Positions 1 to 9,011 of a stretch of DNA of 64,000 bases are shown here, one piece after another; the stretch's first letter is position 1, and every line of letters begins with the position of its first letter. Origin of the DNA: Acetivibrio thermocellus ATCC 27405. Its GTDB lineage: Bacteria; Bacillota; Clostridia; Acetivibrionales; Acetivibrionaceae. A program made the translations under genes and the position numbers. The notes beneath the pieces are model-generated. The model saw nothing but the letters and a program-made list of their open reading frames with translations, did no database searches and was not told the DNA's origin. The stretch lies in contig NC_009012.1 of the NCBI RefSeq assembly GCF_000015865.1, positions 1,550,001 through 1,614,000 of the forward strand, in the 5' to 3' direction.

Positions 1-2
1 GT

Positions 3-275
3 ATTTCTTTCGAGTCGAAGACTTATCCGGGATATTACCTCAAACATGAAAACTTCAGAGTTATTCTTAAAAAATATGAAGATACCGATTTATTCAGAGA
101 AGATGCAACTTTCAGAGTTGTACCGGGTTGGGCGGATGAAAACATGATTTCTTTCCAGTCATATAATTATCCTTACAGATATATCAGGCACAGGGATTTT
201 GAGCTTTACATAGAAAACATAAAAACCGATCTTGACAGAAAGGATGCAACATTTATAGGGATTAAAGTTGATTAG
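3..275 (+). CDS. C-terminal CBM42 (AbfB) domain of a truncated arabinan/xylan-active enzyme
   Basis: Only the last 90 codons lie in the window; the 5' end is cut by the left edge, and the frame runs from base 3 to a TAG at 273-275. The peptide has the arabinose-binding AbfB (CBM42) pattern: an aromatic-rich start with P-G-Y-Y-L-x-H, then A-T-F-R-V-V-P, a second repeat with Y-R-Y-I-R-H, and a closing A-T-F. CBM42 modules bind arabinofuranose side chains of arabinoxylan and are usually fused to GH43, GH54 or similar catalytic domains. No dockerin follows the module, so any dockerin must lie upstream. The catalytic domain cannot be identified from this fragment. Confidence 0.8.
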   Translation: MSFESKTYPGYYLKHENFRVILKKYEDTDLFREDATFRVVPGWADENMISFQSYNYPYRYIRHRDFELYIENIKTDLDRKDATFIGIKVD

Positions 276-373
276 CATATTTCGGGACAAAGGAATCTGT
301 TTTGAGTGGCGGAACTGATTGGATTAAAAGTCAGGTAATTGTACCTGTTTTTGGCACTGCAAGTATAATTTTA

Positions 374-420
374 CCGCCCGCACAATATAATCTATAAAGC
401 AGACTTTTTATTGCGGGTGG
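374..420 (+). promoter_or_regulatory. Hairpin covering the ylbJ ribosome binding site
   Basis: Bases 374-382 pair with 412-420 in a nine-pair stem with one G-U pair. The 3' arm is the GGGTGG Shine-Dalgarno just before the ATG at 424. The 29-base loop carries TATAAT-like sequence. The stem could mask the ribosome site, unless transcription starts inside the loop. Confidence 0.4.
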
Positions 421-423
421 ACT

Positions 424-1731
424 ATGAACCTTTACAGGCTGACAATAATCATACTTATCGCATTGGTATTGGCCATTAATATAAAATCCATAAAAACCAT
501 AAAGGTTATTTACCTTAAATCCCTCGTGCTTCCTTTAGTGTGCATAACTTTCATCCTTATGCTCATTATTTTTTCCGACACCGCGGTAAAATCCGCCGGC
601 AGCGGGCTTAACCTGTGGTTTAATGTTGTATTTCCTTCCCTCTTCCCCTTTTTTGTTGCATCCGAAATCCTTTACAGGACAGGGTTTATTAAAGCCATAG
701 GAATACTTTTGGAACCCATAATGCGTCCTCTTTTCAATGTGCCCGGCTGCGGCTCCTTTGCTTTTGCCATGGGAATAACCAGCGGTTATCCCGTCGGTGC
801 CAAAATCACCGCAAGCATGAGGGAAGAAAAACTCCTTAGCAAAACAGAATCCGAAAGGCTTTTGTCTTTCACCAACAACTCAGGCCCCCTCTTTATTATC
901 GGCGCCGTTGCCGTAGGCATGTTCAAAATGCCTGAGCTTGGACTTCTGCTTTTAGCCTGTCACATCCTTGCAAGCATCACCGTGGGAATTCTTTTTCGCT
1001 TCTATGGCAGAAACAATAAGAAAATCAAGATGAAAGACGACAAAAATCTCTGGAGAAGATTTAAAAAAGAATTGATTTATACCTGCAAACAAGAATTAAA
1101 CCCCGGAACAATGCTGGGAGAAGCCATAAGAAACTCCGTTAACGTGCTGCTTTCCATTGGAGGATTCATTACTCTTTTTTCAGTTATTATTAATATTCTG
1201 ATTGAAATCGGGTTTATATCCTGCCTGGCGTCTTTTATTTCGCCGTTTCTGTCACCCTTTGGAATAAGCAGAGAAATAGTTTTGGCGGTATTAAGTGGTT
1301 TTTTTGAAATGACAACAGGAACAAACATGGCAAGCAAAGCGGCAAACGCAACCCTCCAGGGACAACTTGCAGCGGTGAGCCTGTTGCTCGGCTGGGCTGG
1401 CCTTTCTGTGCATTTTCAGGTTTACAGCATTATAAGCCACACCGATATAAGCATAAAGCCTTATTTATTTGGTAAAATGCTTCAGGGAGTGTTTGCAGCA
1501 ATTTATATATCAATAGCAATGAAATTACCGTTTACGGCTTCTTTGACAGCAAAAAGCGTTCTTAGTGTTATAACACCTTTTTCAGACTTTACATGGTACA
1601 ATGCCTTCATATATTCGGCTCAGAATGTGTTTATTTCATTTTTGATCCTTTTGATTTTGACGGCAATATCACTTATATTTCATTTTATAAAACACGTATG
1701 CAAGACTCTTTTGAAACGTTCCGTATTTTAA
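424..1731 (+). CDS. ylbJ: Sporulation integral membrane protein YlbJ
   Basis: This 435-residue polytopic membrane protein matches the YlbJ family, which carries the nucleoside-transporter 'gate' fold and is needed for spore cortex formation, expressed in the mother cell in Bacillus. Hydrophobic segments run through the whole length, with a conserved P-S-L-F-P-F-F region near residue 72 and a G-I-T-S-G-Y-P-V-G-A-K loop near residue 120. The ATG at 424 follows GGGTGG. The gene is convergent with the minus-strand coaD group, with only about 20 bases between the ends. Family function is established; the transported substrate is unknown. Confidence 0.9.
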   Translation: MNLYRLTIIILIALVLAINIKSIKTIKVIYLKSLVLPLVCITFILMLIIFSDTAVKSAGSGLNLWFNVVFPSLFPFFVASEILYRTGFIKAIGILLEPIMRPLFNVPGCGSFAFAMGITSGYPVGAKITASMREEKLLSKTESERLLSFTNNSGPLFIIGAVAVGMFKMPELGLLLLACHILASITVGILFRFYGRNNKKIKMKDDKNLWRRFKKELIYTCKQELNPGTMLGEAIRNSVNVLLSIGGFITLFSVIINILIEIGFISCLASFISPFLSPFGISREIVLAVLSGFFEMTTGTNMASKAANATLQGQLAAVSLLLGWAGLSVHFQVYSIISHTDISIKPYLFGKMLQGVFAAIYISIAMKLPFTASLTAKSVLSVITPFSDFTWYNAFIYSAQNVFISFLILLILTAISLIFHFIKHVCKTLLKRSVF

Positions 1732-1753
1732 AACAGCCTGAAACTTTTTGCCT

Positions 1754-2191
1754 CTACTTCAGTTCTTCCCTGTTTTCCCTTATTACCTGCAATGTTTCTT
1801 CCAAAATTTGTTCAACCTTGCTTAAAATACTGTCGGCATACTCCTTTGTTCCAAGCCTTATTTCCCTTGCATTTTTCTGGGCATTGGAAATAATTTCATT
1901 GGACTGTTCGTATGCTTTTTTTGTAATTTCATGTTCGTCAATCAAAGATGCAATCTTGTTCTCCGCATCTTTTATTATATTATTGGCTTCCTTCTGTGCT
2001 TCAAGGAGTATCCTCTGCCTCTCCTCCTTTATCCATTTTGCCTGTTTAATGTCGTCGGGAAGCTTTAACCTGATTTCTTTGATAATCTCAAGTATTTCTT
2101 CCTTGTCCACCAAACACTTTCCAGAAAACGGCACAGTAACACTTTTTTCAACAAGGTCCTCCAGTGTTTCAAGAATTGAAAGCATTTCCAT
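1754..2191 (-). CDS. Coiled-coil protein downstream of coaD
   Basis: The product is about 145 residues, highly charged and helical. Alternating Glu/Lys/Gln stretches with Ala/Ile heptads from about residue 45 onward predict a long coiled coil like the b subunit of ATP synthases or DivIVA-type proteins, with no membrane segment. The ATG at 2191 is chosen because GGGAGGG lies 6 bases upstream; a longer reading frame to 2218 would include this ribosome site. It follows coaD closely and is probably cotranscribed with it. Proteins of this type often sit next to coaD/rsmD in clostridia, but I know of no assigned function. Confidence 0.7.
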   Translation of the reverse strand: MEMLSILETLEDLVEKSVTVPFSGKCLVDKEEILEIIKEIRLKLPDDIKQAKWIKEERQRILLEAQKEANNIIKDAENKIASLIDEHEITKKAYEQSNEIISNAQKNAREIRLGTKEYADSILSKVEQILEETLQVIRENREELK

Positions 2192-2220
2192 ATTTATCCC
2201 TCCCAGGGTTTTTGGCAATC

Positions 2221-2700
2221 TTACCTCCGAAACTTGTCCATAATTTTATCTTTTATACAATCCGGCACAAGTCCGTCAATGTTGCCGTTGTGGCGTGCAA
2301 GCTCCCTCACGGAGCTGGAACTTAAAAAAGAGTAATTGATATTGGTCATCATAAACAACGTCTCAATGTCGGAATCAAGATTTTTATTCAAAAGGGCCAT
2401 TTGCAGCTCATATTCAAAATCCGAAACGGCTCTTAATCCCTTAATAATAACCTTGGAATTCTTTTTTCTCATAAAATCTATCAAAAGCCCTGAAAAACTC
2501 TCAATTTCCACATTATCTATGCCTTTTACGGCACATTTTAACAAATCAACTCTCTCTTCCAGGGTAAAAACCGGATTCTTGCTGCTGTTTACAAGTACAG
2601 CAACCACAAGTTTGTCGCATAATTTCGCAGCTCTTTGAATTATGTCCATATGCCCGTTTGTTACCGGGTCAAAACTTCCGGGATATACAAATACGCTCAC
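2221..2700 (-). CDS. coaD: Phosphopantetheine adenylyltransferase
   Basis: CoaD transfers AMP from ATP to 4'-phosphopantetheine, the penultimate step of coenzyme A synthesis. The 159-residue length is typical. The N-terminal [11 protein letters not shown] contains the nucleotidyltransferase (T/H)xGH motif, and the C-terminal half has the S-S-S-S-V-R-E-L motif that binds ATP phosphates. It lies 38 bases after rsmD, the usual rsmD-coaD pair of Firmicutes. A second CoA gene, coaBC, lies at 47028-48224. Confidence 0.96.
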
Positions 2701-2738
2701 TCTTCATACCTTCTTACCTTAAAGATTTATTTGTCAAG

Positions 2739-3299
2739 TCACACAGATTTCAACCTGTAAAAGGATACAGCAGTATTGCCGTATTTCTCCCAACGATACC
2801 TCTCAAGTCCGTCCACTTCTTCTGGAACCGCGTCTTCTATATCATGTTCCGCAACAATTATTCCTTCATGCACAATTATATCATTTTCAGCTATGCTTTT
2901 TAACGTTTTTTCTACAAGTCCCTTGCCGTATGGGGGATCAAGAAATATTATATCAAATTTTTTGTTATTTTTCGAAAATTTATTCAATGTCACAAAAACG
3001 TCTCCGGCAATAACAGTGGCTTTGCTCTCAAGCTTTGTATGAACAAGGTTTTCCTTTATTGTAAAAAAACACTCTCTGCTTTTATCCACAAACACAGCAG
3101 AATCGGCACCTCTGCTCAGCGCTTCTATCCCAAGGCTCCCCGTGCCCGCATATATGTCCAAAACATTTGTACCCGGTACAAAAGCAGCCAAAATGTTGAA
3201 CACAGCTCCCTTAACCTTGTCCGATGTAGGCCTTGTGGCAAGCCCTTTTATCGTCTTTAGCTTATGCCCCTTTGCTGTTCCGGATATAACTCTTAAAAT
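2739..3299 (-). CDS. rsmD: 16S rRNA (guanine966-N2)-methyltransferase, apparent ATT start
   Basis: RsmD methylates G966 of 16S rRNA using S-adenosylmethionine. The SAM motif D-I-Y-A-G-T-G-S-L-G-I and the catalytic D-P-P-Y motif are both present. The family normally begins with M-(L)-R-V-I-S-G. Here that peptide is preceded by GTT ATT TTA with no ATG, GTG or TTG at the right place. A clean GGAGG at 3308-3312 sits 8 bases before the ATT at 3299, giving 186 residues, the usual length. A TTG further up at 3371 is in frame but coincides with the -35 box of a likely promoter and lacks a ribosome site. Confidence 0.85.
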   Translation of the reverse strand: MLRVISGTAKGHKLKTIKGLATRPTSDKVKGAVFNILAAFVPGTNVLDIYAGTGSLGIEALSRGADSAVFVDKSRECFFTIKENLVHTKLESKATVIAGDVFVTLNKFSKNNKKFDIIFLDPPYGKGLVEKTLKSIAENDIIVHEGIIVAEHDIEDAVPEEVDGLERYRWEKYGNTAVSFYRLKSV

Positions 3300-3343
3300 A
3301 ACAAATTCCTCCAATTGACATTGAATATTATGGTTACAATGAT

Positions 3344-3371
3344 ATTTTATATTATCATACTTAATTGTCAA
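3344..3371 (-). promoter_or_regulatory. Predicted sigma-A promoter for rsmD-coaD
   Basis: On the minus strand TTGACA (3371-3366) is followed by a 16-base spacer and TAAAAT (3349-3344). A transcript would begin near 3337, leaving a leader of about 38 bases before the proposed ATT start of rsmD. Confidence 0.55.
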
Positions 3372-3385
3372 TCATAATTCGACTT

Positions 3386-5470
3386 TTAATTCAAACTTAC
3401 GTCATGTATTTTTTCTATGAATTTCTCGGCAATTTTTTCCTTTAACTTTAGATTTTCTTCCATAAATAAGTTTCGATCTCTTTTTAAAATTTCCTGCGCC
3501 GCTTCCTGCGCTTTTTTTAATATTTCCATATCTCTGTAAAGATTTGCAATTTTAAGATCGGGCAGTCCATGCTGCCTTGTTCCGAAAAATTCTCCGGGCC
3601 CCCTTATCAGAAGGTCTTTTTCCGATATGACAAAACCGTCTGTGGTCTCCTGCATGACCTTCATTCTCTCTTTTGCAATCTGGCTTTTGCTCTCATTATA
3701 AAGAATGCAGTAGGACTGGTGCGGCCCTCTTCCCACCCGGCCTCTCAATTGATGAAGCTGGGCAAGTCCAAACCTTTCGGCATTTTCAACAACCATCAGT
3801 GTTGCATTGGGAACATTCACTCCGACCTCTACAACTGTAGTGGACACAAGAATGTCAATTTCGCCTTTTAAAAACTTCTGCATGACCTCTTCTTTTTCGC
3901 CGGCAGGCATCTTTCCATGCAGCAAACCGACTCTAAAATCTTTAAAATCTTCTTTCGCTATCTTTTCCGCAGTTTTTAGAGCTGATTTTGCCTCTATTTC
4001 ATCCGATTCATCCACCAGAGGACATATTATATAAGCCTGTCTTCCCTCAAGTATCTGTTTTTTTATAAAATTGTTTATTCTCTGCCTCATGCTGTTGTCA
4101 ACCGCATAGGTTTTCACAGGCTTTCTTCCCGGCGGAAGTTCGTCAATTATCGATATGTCCAAATCCCCGTAAAGGATTAGCGCAAGAGTTCTGGGAATGG
4201 GTGTGGCAGTCATTACAAGAATATCCGGGTTTATTCCCTTGTTGGAAAGCATAGCCCTTTGTCTTACCCCAAAACGGTGCTGCTCATCGGTTATAACCAG
4301 CCCAAGCTTTGAAAACTTGACCTTTTCCTCAATAAGTGCATGGGTGCCTATAACTATATTAACCTCGCCGGATTCAATTTTTGAAAGAATTTCACTCCTT
4401 TGCTTCTTTGTCTGGCTTCCCACCAGCAAGGCAACATTTATCCCGTGCTTTCCCATAATATCCTTTAACGATTCATAGTGCTGCTTTGCAAGAATCTCCG
4501 TAGGAACCATCATTGCCCCCTGATATCCGCTCTTTACCGCTTTAGCCAGCGCCAGAGCCGCAACAATCGTCTTGCCGGAGCCCACATCCCCCTGCACAAG
4601 CCTGTTCATTACACGGTTGCTTTCCATATCCTTTTCTATCTCTTCCCACACCCTCTTCTGGGCATTGGTAAGCGTAAAGCCTATGCTGTTTATAAAGTCA
4701 ACCATCTCTTTTCGGTTTGGCGCAAAAGCAATACCTTCTTTTCCGTCGGAAAGTACAGTCTTGACGCTAAGAAGTCCAAGCTGCAAGAGAAAAAGCTCTT
4801 CAAACACCAGCCTGTACCTGGCATTTTTTATATCCCCGTCATTTCGTGGAAAATGAATATTGGAAAAAGCATAATTTATATCGCACAGGCAATACTTTTT
4901 TCTCACCCATAAAGGCAATACATCTTCCAAATTTCCGTCAACAAGTTCCAGGGCATTTTGCATTACGGTTCTGATGGTGTTTTGTGTAAGATTCGCCGTT
5001 GCATGGTAAACGGGCACAATTTTCATTGTATTTTTATGTTCTTCCTTGCAGGCTTTCTCATAAACCGGATTTTGCACCTCCAGGGTTTTGTATCCCCGTA
5101 CAATTTTGCCGTAAAAAATATAGCTTTCACCGACGGTCAGGACTTTTTTAATATAAGGCTGATTGTACCACGTCGCTATTATGGTTCCCGTATCGTCTTT
5201 TATATATGCCTGATACAGAGTCAATCCCTGCCTTATTTTTCTTTCCGTGACCTTTGACATAATAATGCCCTCAAAGGTACAGCTCTCTCCCTCGGTAAGC
5301 TGACATATTTTTTTAATATTGCTTCTGTCTTCGTAGTCATAGGGAAAATGGGTTATCAAATCTTCTATGCTAAAAATGCCAAGTTTGTGAAACAGTTTTG
5401 CTCTTGCATCTCCCACACCTTTAACATTCTTTATTGATTTTTTCAGAATTTCTTTCATATCGCCGTTCAT
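3386..5470 (-). CDS. recG: ATP-dependent DNA helicase RecG
   Basis: RecG remodels stalled replication forks and Holliday junctions. The 694 residues comprise an N-terminal wedge/OB domain (about 50-160) and two helicase lobes. Visible motifs are the Walker A G-D-V-G-S-G-K-T at 294-301, the Walker B-type box D-E-Q-H at 395-398, T-A-T-P-I-P-R-T after it, and the L-R-G-R-V-G-R-G motif VI in the second lobe. The ATG at 5470 follows AAGGGATGAG. It sits directly upstream of the rsmD promoter. Confidence 0.97.
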   Translation of the reverse strand: MNGDMKEILKKSIKNVKGVGDARAKLFHKLGIFSIEDLITHFPYDYEDRSNIKKICQLTEGESCTFEGIIMSKVTERKIRQGLTLYQAYIKDDTGTIIATWYNQPYIKKVLTVGESYIFYGKIVRGYKTLEVQNPVYEKACKEEHKNTMKIVPVYHATANLTQNTIRTVMQNALELVDGNLEDVLPLWVRKKYCLCDINYAFSNIHFPRNDGDIKNARYRLVFEELFLLQLGLLSVKTVLSDGKEGIAFAPNRKEMVDFINSIGFTLTNAQKRVWEEIEKDMESNRVMNRLVQGDVGSGKTIVAALALAKAVKSGYQGAMMVPTEILAKQHYESLKDIMGKHGINVALLVGSQTKKQRSEILSKIESGEVNIVIGTHALIEEKVKFSKLGLVITDEQHRFGVRQRAMLSNKGINPDILVMTATPIPRTLALILYGDLDISIIDELPPGRKPVKTYAVDNSMRQRINNFIKKQILEGRQAYIICPLVDESDEIEAKSALKTAEKIAKEDFKDFRVGLLHGKMPAGEKEEVMQKFLKGEIDILVSTTVVEVGVNVPNATLMVVENAERFGLAQLHQLRGRVGRGPHQSYCILYNESKSQIAKERMKVMQETTDGFVISEKDLLIRGPGEFFGTRQHGLPDLKIANLYRDMEILKKAQEAAQEILKRDRNLFMEENLKLKEKIAEKFIEKIHDVSLN

Positions 5471-5586
5471 AACTTAGCTCATCCCTTGCAAACTGCATTT
5501 GATACAAGCAATCCTCTGATACAAATTCCAATACAAAAATAATTTTAATATATCTCAGTCTTTTTTGCCATATACGCAAAAAAAAC

Positions 5587-5616
5587 TTGCGAACAGTGCA
5601 AACTATATGTTAAAAT
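5587..5616 (+). promoter_or_regulatory. Possible promoter for rpmB
   Basis: TTGCGA at 5587-5592 and TAAAAT at 5611-5616 are separated by 18 bases, about 70 bases before the rpmB start. The -35 match is partial. Confidence 0.4.
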
Positions 5617-5687
5617 AGGTATTGTTTTCAATGCTAAAAAAAAGACAGCAGATTAATTGCTCCAGATTTAAAGGAGGTGTAATATAA

Positions 5688-5876
5688 ATGGCAAAGTGTG
5701 ATATATGCAGTAAAGATGTTCTTTTTGGCTTGAAGGTAAGTCACTCCAACAGGAAAACCAACAGAACATGGAAGCCAAATATCAGAAGAATCAAGATTAT
5801 CGAGAACGGTACTTCGAAGACAGCAAATGTCTGCACAAGGTGTTTGCGTTCAAACAAAGTTACAAGAGCAATATAA
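5688..5876 (+). CDS. rpmB: 50S ribosomal protein L28
   Basis: The 62-residue protein has the L28 layout: two N-terminal cysteines in M-A-K-C-D-I-C that can form half a zinc site, then C-T-R-C-L-R near the C terminus as the other half. It is a zinc-binding (C+) form. A strong AAAGGAGGTG precedes the ATG. The gene is single, with a terminator about 40 bases downstream. Confidence 0.97.
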   Translation: MAKCDICSKDVLFGLKVSHSNRKTNRTWKPNIRRIKIIENGTSKTANVCTRCLRSNKVTRAI

Positions 5877-5915
5877 CAATTTTATTCAATATTAAAAAAT
5901 ATTTAAAAAACAGCG

Positions 5916-5965
5916 AAAAAGTGTACCACATGCTTCTTAGAAAGAATGTGATACACTTTTTTATT
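5916..5965 (+). terminator. Intrinsic terminator of rpmB
   Basis: An inverted repeat of AAAAAGTGTA/TACACTTTTT, extended by CACAT/ATGTG with one mismatch, is followed by a T-rich tract. Confidence 0.85.
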
Positions 5966-6140
5966 TTTTCTGCCAATTATCAGACAAGCTTAACCCATTC
6001 TAAGAACCTTTCTTAAAATGCTTCCAAAAAACTTTGGCATTTTTACCACCAATATCTTCATATAAAAACACTCCTCCCCGGTAAAACGCTCCTCAATACA
6101 TAGTATATTCACAATGCCGTTTTTTTGTGAAATCTTTACT

Positions 6141-6404
6141 TTAGCTTGCCTGTTTTACCACTTTTTTGACCACTTTGAAAATTACAGCGGCCGCCAGTGC
6201 AAATAAAAATGTCGGCACCAGGGCAATGTCCATAATTTTGGGCCCGAACGTATTAAAATAGGGCATATAGGCACCAATCCAGGCCGCTGGAAGCGCAACA
6301 ACACAAGCTTCCCAAATATCCTGCGGCGTCTGCCTTATAATTATGTTATTTCCCAGCCATCCTGCAATCAAAGCAATTACAATTGTAACAATAAATCCAC
6401 CCAT
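6141..6404 (-). CDS. Small GlsB/YeaQ/YmgE-like membrane protein
   Basis: An 87-residue hydrophobic protein beginning M-G-G-F-I-V-T-I, with three predicted membrane segments and a Lys-rich C terminus. The glycine-bearing first helix and overall layout resemble the GlsB/YeaQ/YmgE (transglycosylase-associated) family of small stress-linked membrane proteins. The ATG at 6404 is preferred over the adjacent GTG because it is 8 bases from GGAGG. The match rests on general layout, so the family assignment is moderate. Confidence 0.55.
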   Translation of the reverse strand: MGGFIVTIVIALIAGWLGNNIIIRQTPQDIWEACVVALPAAWIGAYMPYFNTFGPKIMDIALVPTFLFALAAAVIFKVVKKVVKQAS

Positions 6405-6534
6405 CACTGACTCCTCCCAAATAAAAAATTAGACTTCATCCAATTATTATTTCCATAAAAATGTTTTATTTGCTAAATGACTGAATAAAATATACTATCA
6501 AAAATTATTTTAACTTTTCAGGGGGGATTTAAAA

Positions 6535-7230
6535 TTGTACATAATTTTTATTAGCAACTATAAAAGAAAACTTGTATATCTTTTTGCAATTATCGGGCTT
6601 TGGATTTTGCTTTTTTTTCTTACGGGATTATTTTTAAACAACTCTCTTACCATGAAAGTTACAATTGAAAATTACCTGTCTTTTTCATGTCCGGTCAAAT
6701 ACGACATTGACAGTGTTTATGTAAATGAAAAAATTAAAGAAAGTTCGATAGAAACTGCCAACAATTTCAAAAAGCCCCGTGCCGAAAAGTTCTCAACTTA
6801 TGAATCAATAGAAGGAGGATTCAGTTTCAAGTATCCTTCCGCTTTTTCGCTGAATGAAGAGGAATTTGAAGGCTCTGAAATACTCTATCACGTTGGTTTT
6901 AAGAATAAAACCAACACCTGCCATGGTTTCGTGCAGGTATGGAATCTTCCTTATACCTTAAAAGAATTTCTTGCAAAATCAAAATCAGCTTCAGAACAAA
7001 AATATAAACAATTTGAAGAAAAGGAAGTCTTAGTCAACTCTATTCCCGGCATCTTCTGGGATTATACGGTCATAACGCAGGACAACAAAAGCTTTAAAGG
7101 CAATGAAGTATTTTTGAAGAAGGATGACAAAATGTACAGAATCAGCTATTTTGTTCCCGAAAATTTATGGAACAAAAAAGAATCCAAATTATTTGAAAGC
7201 ATTGTTTTCTCATTTAAAATCAAAACTTAA
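6535..7230 (+). CDS. Membrane-anchored protein with PsbP-like extracellular domain
   Basis: The 231-residue product has a short basic N terminus, one membrane helix at about residues 14-36, and an extracytoplasmic domain. In that domain F-S-F-K-Y-P-S-A-F near residue 100 and the closing S-I-V-F-S-F-K resemble PsbP-type lipoprotein/membrane domains of Firmicutes. The start is TTG at 6535, preceded by GGGGGGA at a good distance. It converges with the diguanylate cyclase gene. No function can be given beyond surface location. Confidence 0.65.
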   Translation: MYIIFISNYKRKLVYLFAIIGLWILLFFLTGLFLNNSLTMKVTIENYLSFSCPVKYDIDSVYVNEKIKESSIETANNFKKPRAEKFSTYESIEGGFSFKYPSAFSLNEEEFEGSEILYHVGFKNKTNTCHGFVQVWNLPYTLKEFLAKSKSASEQKYKQFEEKEVLVNSIPGIFWDYTVITQDNKSFKGNEVFLKKDDKMYRISYFVPENLWNKKESKLFESIVFSFKIKT

Positions 7231-7288
7231 AGCAATCAGAAGCAAACCATTAAAAGAAAAGCGTATTTTTAAAAACACCGGAAAAATA

Positions 7289-8968
7289 CTATCTTGGTAT
7301 CCTAACGCAGTTTCTGCCGGATTCTTTGGCGTCATACAGCGCATTATCCGCTGTTTTCAAAAGCTCTGACTCAGTGTTTGCAAACTCAGGATAGGATGAA
7401 ACTCCAAAGCTTACAGTAACTGAGGCCTCCACCAGTTCATCTTTTATCGTCGTCTTTGCAACAATATTCCTGAGCCTTTCGACCTTGTCATACGCTTCTT
7501 TAACGCTTGTCCTCGGAAGCAATATTACAAACTCTTCTCCTCCATACCTTGCAATTATATCTCCGCTTCGCAGGGATTTTTTCATAAGATGGGCAATATG
7601 TTTTAAAACTTTGTCACCGAACAGATGGCCAAAGGTATCGTTAAAACGTTTGAAGTGGTCGATGTCCATAATAGCCAGCGACAAATCATAATTTTCCTTT
7701 TTGGCGTTCGCAAATTCCTCTCTGAGCCTTTCCTGGAAATAAAGCCTGTTGTATATTCCTGTTAGACTGTCTATGGTAGCCATTTCATGCATCCTCTGGT
7801 ACAATTCCACATTCTCCATCGCAATTCCCACTTGCTGTCCTATTATGTTTAAAAGTCTCAGATTGTTGTCATCAAAAGCATTGAAATACTTGTGCTCAAT
7901 AAGTACCAAACCAAATTTCTTTGCCTTTGTGATAAGAGGTACACACAGAAGAGAATGTATGCCTCTTCCTTCGACAAAAGGATATTCCTCCATATCCACA
8001 AAATTCTCAAGTATGGGTTCTCCTTTTTGCAATGCATCTAAAAGTTTTTGGCAGTTAATATTGTCATTTAATATAATAAGCTCTTTTCGGTTTGTAATGT
8101 TTGTGGTATGTACCTTGAGTCTTCCTTTATTTTCATCATAAAGAATTATTGTGGAACTGCTTACTCCCATAACCCCGATTATAATATCATTAACGCTCTT
8201 TAAAAGCTCCCTGACATCGAATATCGAGCTTATGGCCTGGGTTATCTGCTGCAATGTGAAAAGCTCCGCAAGGCTTGTCATAAATTTTTTGTTCGCTTCT
8301 TCCAGCTTCGAATTGCACTCTTTTAATTTATCATTTTGAGACTTAATTTCTTGCTGAGCGGCCGAAAGCTGCTCGTATTTGTTTGCAATCTCCATGAACA
8401 GCTTCTTGTTCTGCTGCTCGTTCTCATAATTGTCTTTGTACAGCATCCAGCAAAAAACCGCAAACAGAAAAAAGCCAATATAGATAGAAAACATGTCTAT
8501 AATATCCTTCGGCGATTCAAAAAGAGCCGCAAACCCATTTTTATCTAAAGGGAATGGAAATAAATACTTTAAAATAATATTCCACAAAAAAGCATATCCC
8601 ACCATTGCAAAGGAAAACTTTTTTTCCGCATAAAAACTGGTAACAAGGATAAGGAACATGAGCATAACATATCCCCATTCCCCGGTCCCGGAAAAAACTA
8701 TGACCGACAATATAAGCGGCACTTCCACCAGTCTTACGGTGTGATAAACTTTCTTGCGGAAAAACAAATTGTTTCTGACAAGAAAATACTTGGCAATATT
8801 GACCAAAGGTATAAGTAAAAAGAAAGAAAGCTTGATCACAGTACCCGGATATGTGTTTTGACCGGATTGCATGCCAATATCACAGACTACAATATGAGCA
8901 ACAAAGACCATGATGAAAATCCACGTAAAGCGAATGAACATCAGCTCATATTTACTGACCTTTTCCAC
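7289..8968 (-). CDS. Membrane-anchored GAF-GGDEF diguanylate cyclase
   Basis: The 559-residue protein has several N-terminal membrane segments (about 1-185), a coiled coil (about 185-230), a GAF domain (about 240-390) and a C-terminal GGDEF domain. The active-site loop reads R-Y-G-G-E-E-F, a competent variant, and R-S-G-D five residues upstream is an intact RxxD inhibitory site. It should make cyclic di-GMP under product feedback. The start is GTG at 8968 after GGAAGTGG. Two HD-GYP proteins lie within 13 kb. Confidence 0.93.
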   Translation of the reverse strand: MEKVSKYELMFIRFTWIFIMVFVAHIVVCDIGMQSGQNTYPGTVIKLSFFLLIPLVNIAKYFLVRNNLFFRKKVYHTVRLVEVPLILSVIVFSGTGEWGYVMLMFLILVTSFYAEKKFSFAMVGYAFLWNIILKYLFPFPLDKNGFAALFESPKDIIDMFSIYIGFFLFAVFCWMLYKDNYENEQQNKKLFMEIANKYEQLSAAQQEIKSQNDKLKECNSKLEEANKKFMTSLAELFTLQQITQAISSIFDVRELLKSVNDIIIGVMGVSSSTIILYDENKGRLKVHTTNITNRKELIILNDNINCQKLLDALQKGEPILENFVDMEEYPFVEGRGIHSLLCVPLITKAKKFGLVLIEHKYFNAFDDNNLRLLNIIGQQVGIAMENVELYQRMHEMATIDSLTGIYNRLYFQERLREEFANAKKENYDLSLAIMDIDHFKRFNDTFGHLFGDKVLKHIAHLMKKSLRSGDIIARYGGEEFVILLPRTSVKEAYDKVERLRNIVAKTTIKDELVEASVTVSFGVSSYPEFANTESELLKTADNALYDAKESGRNCVRIPR

Positions 8969-9011
8969 AAGCCCACTTCCTTTTCAGATTGGATGTCTTT
9001 TCTGACTTGCA

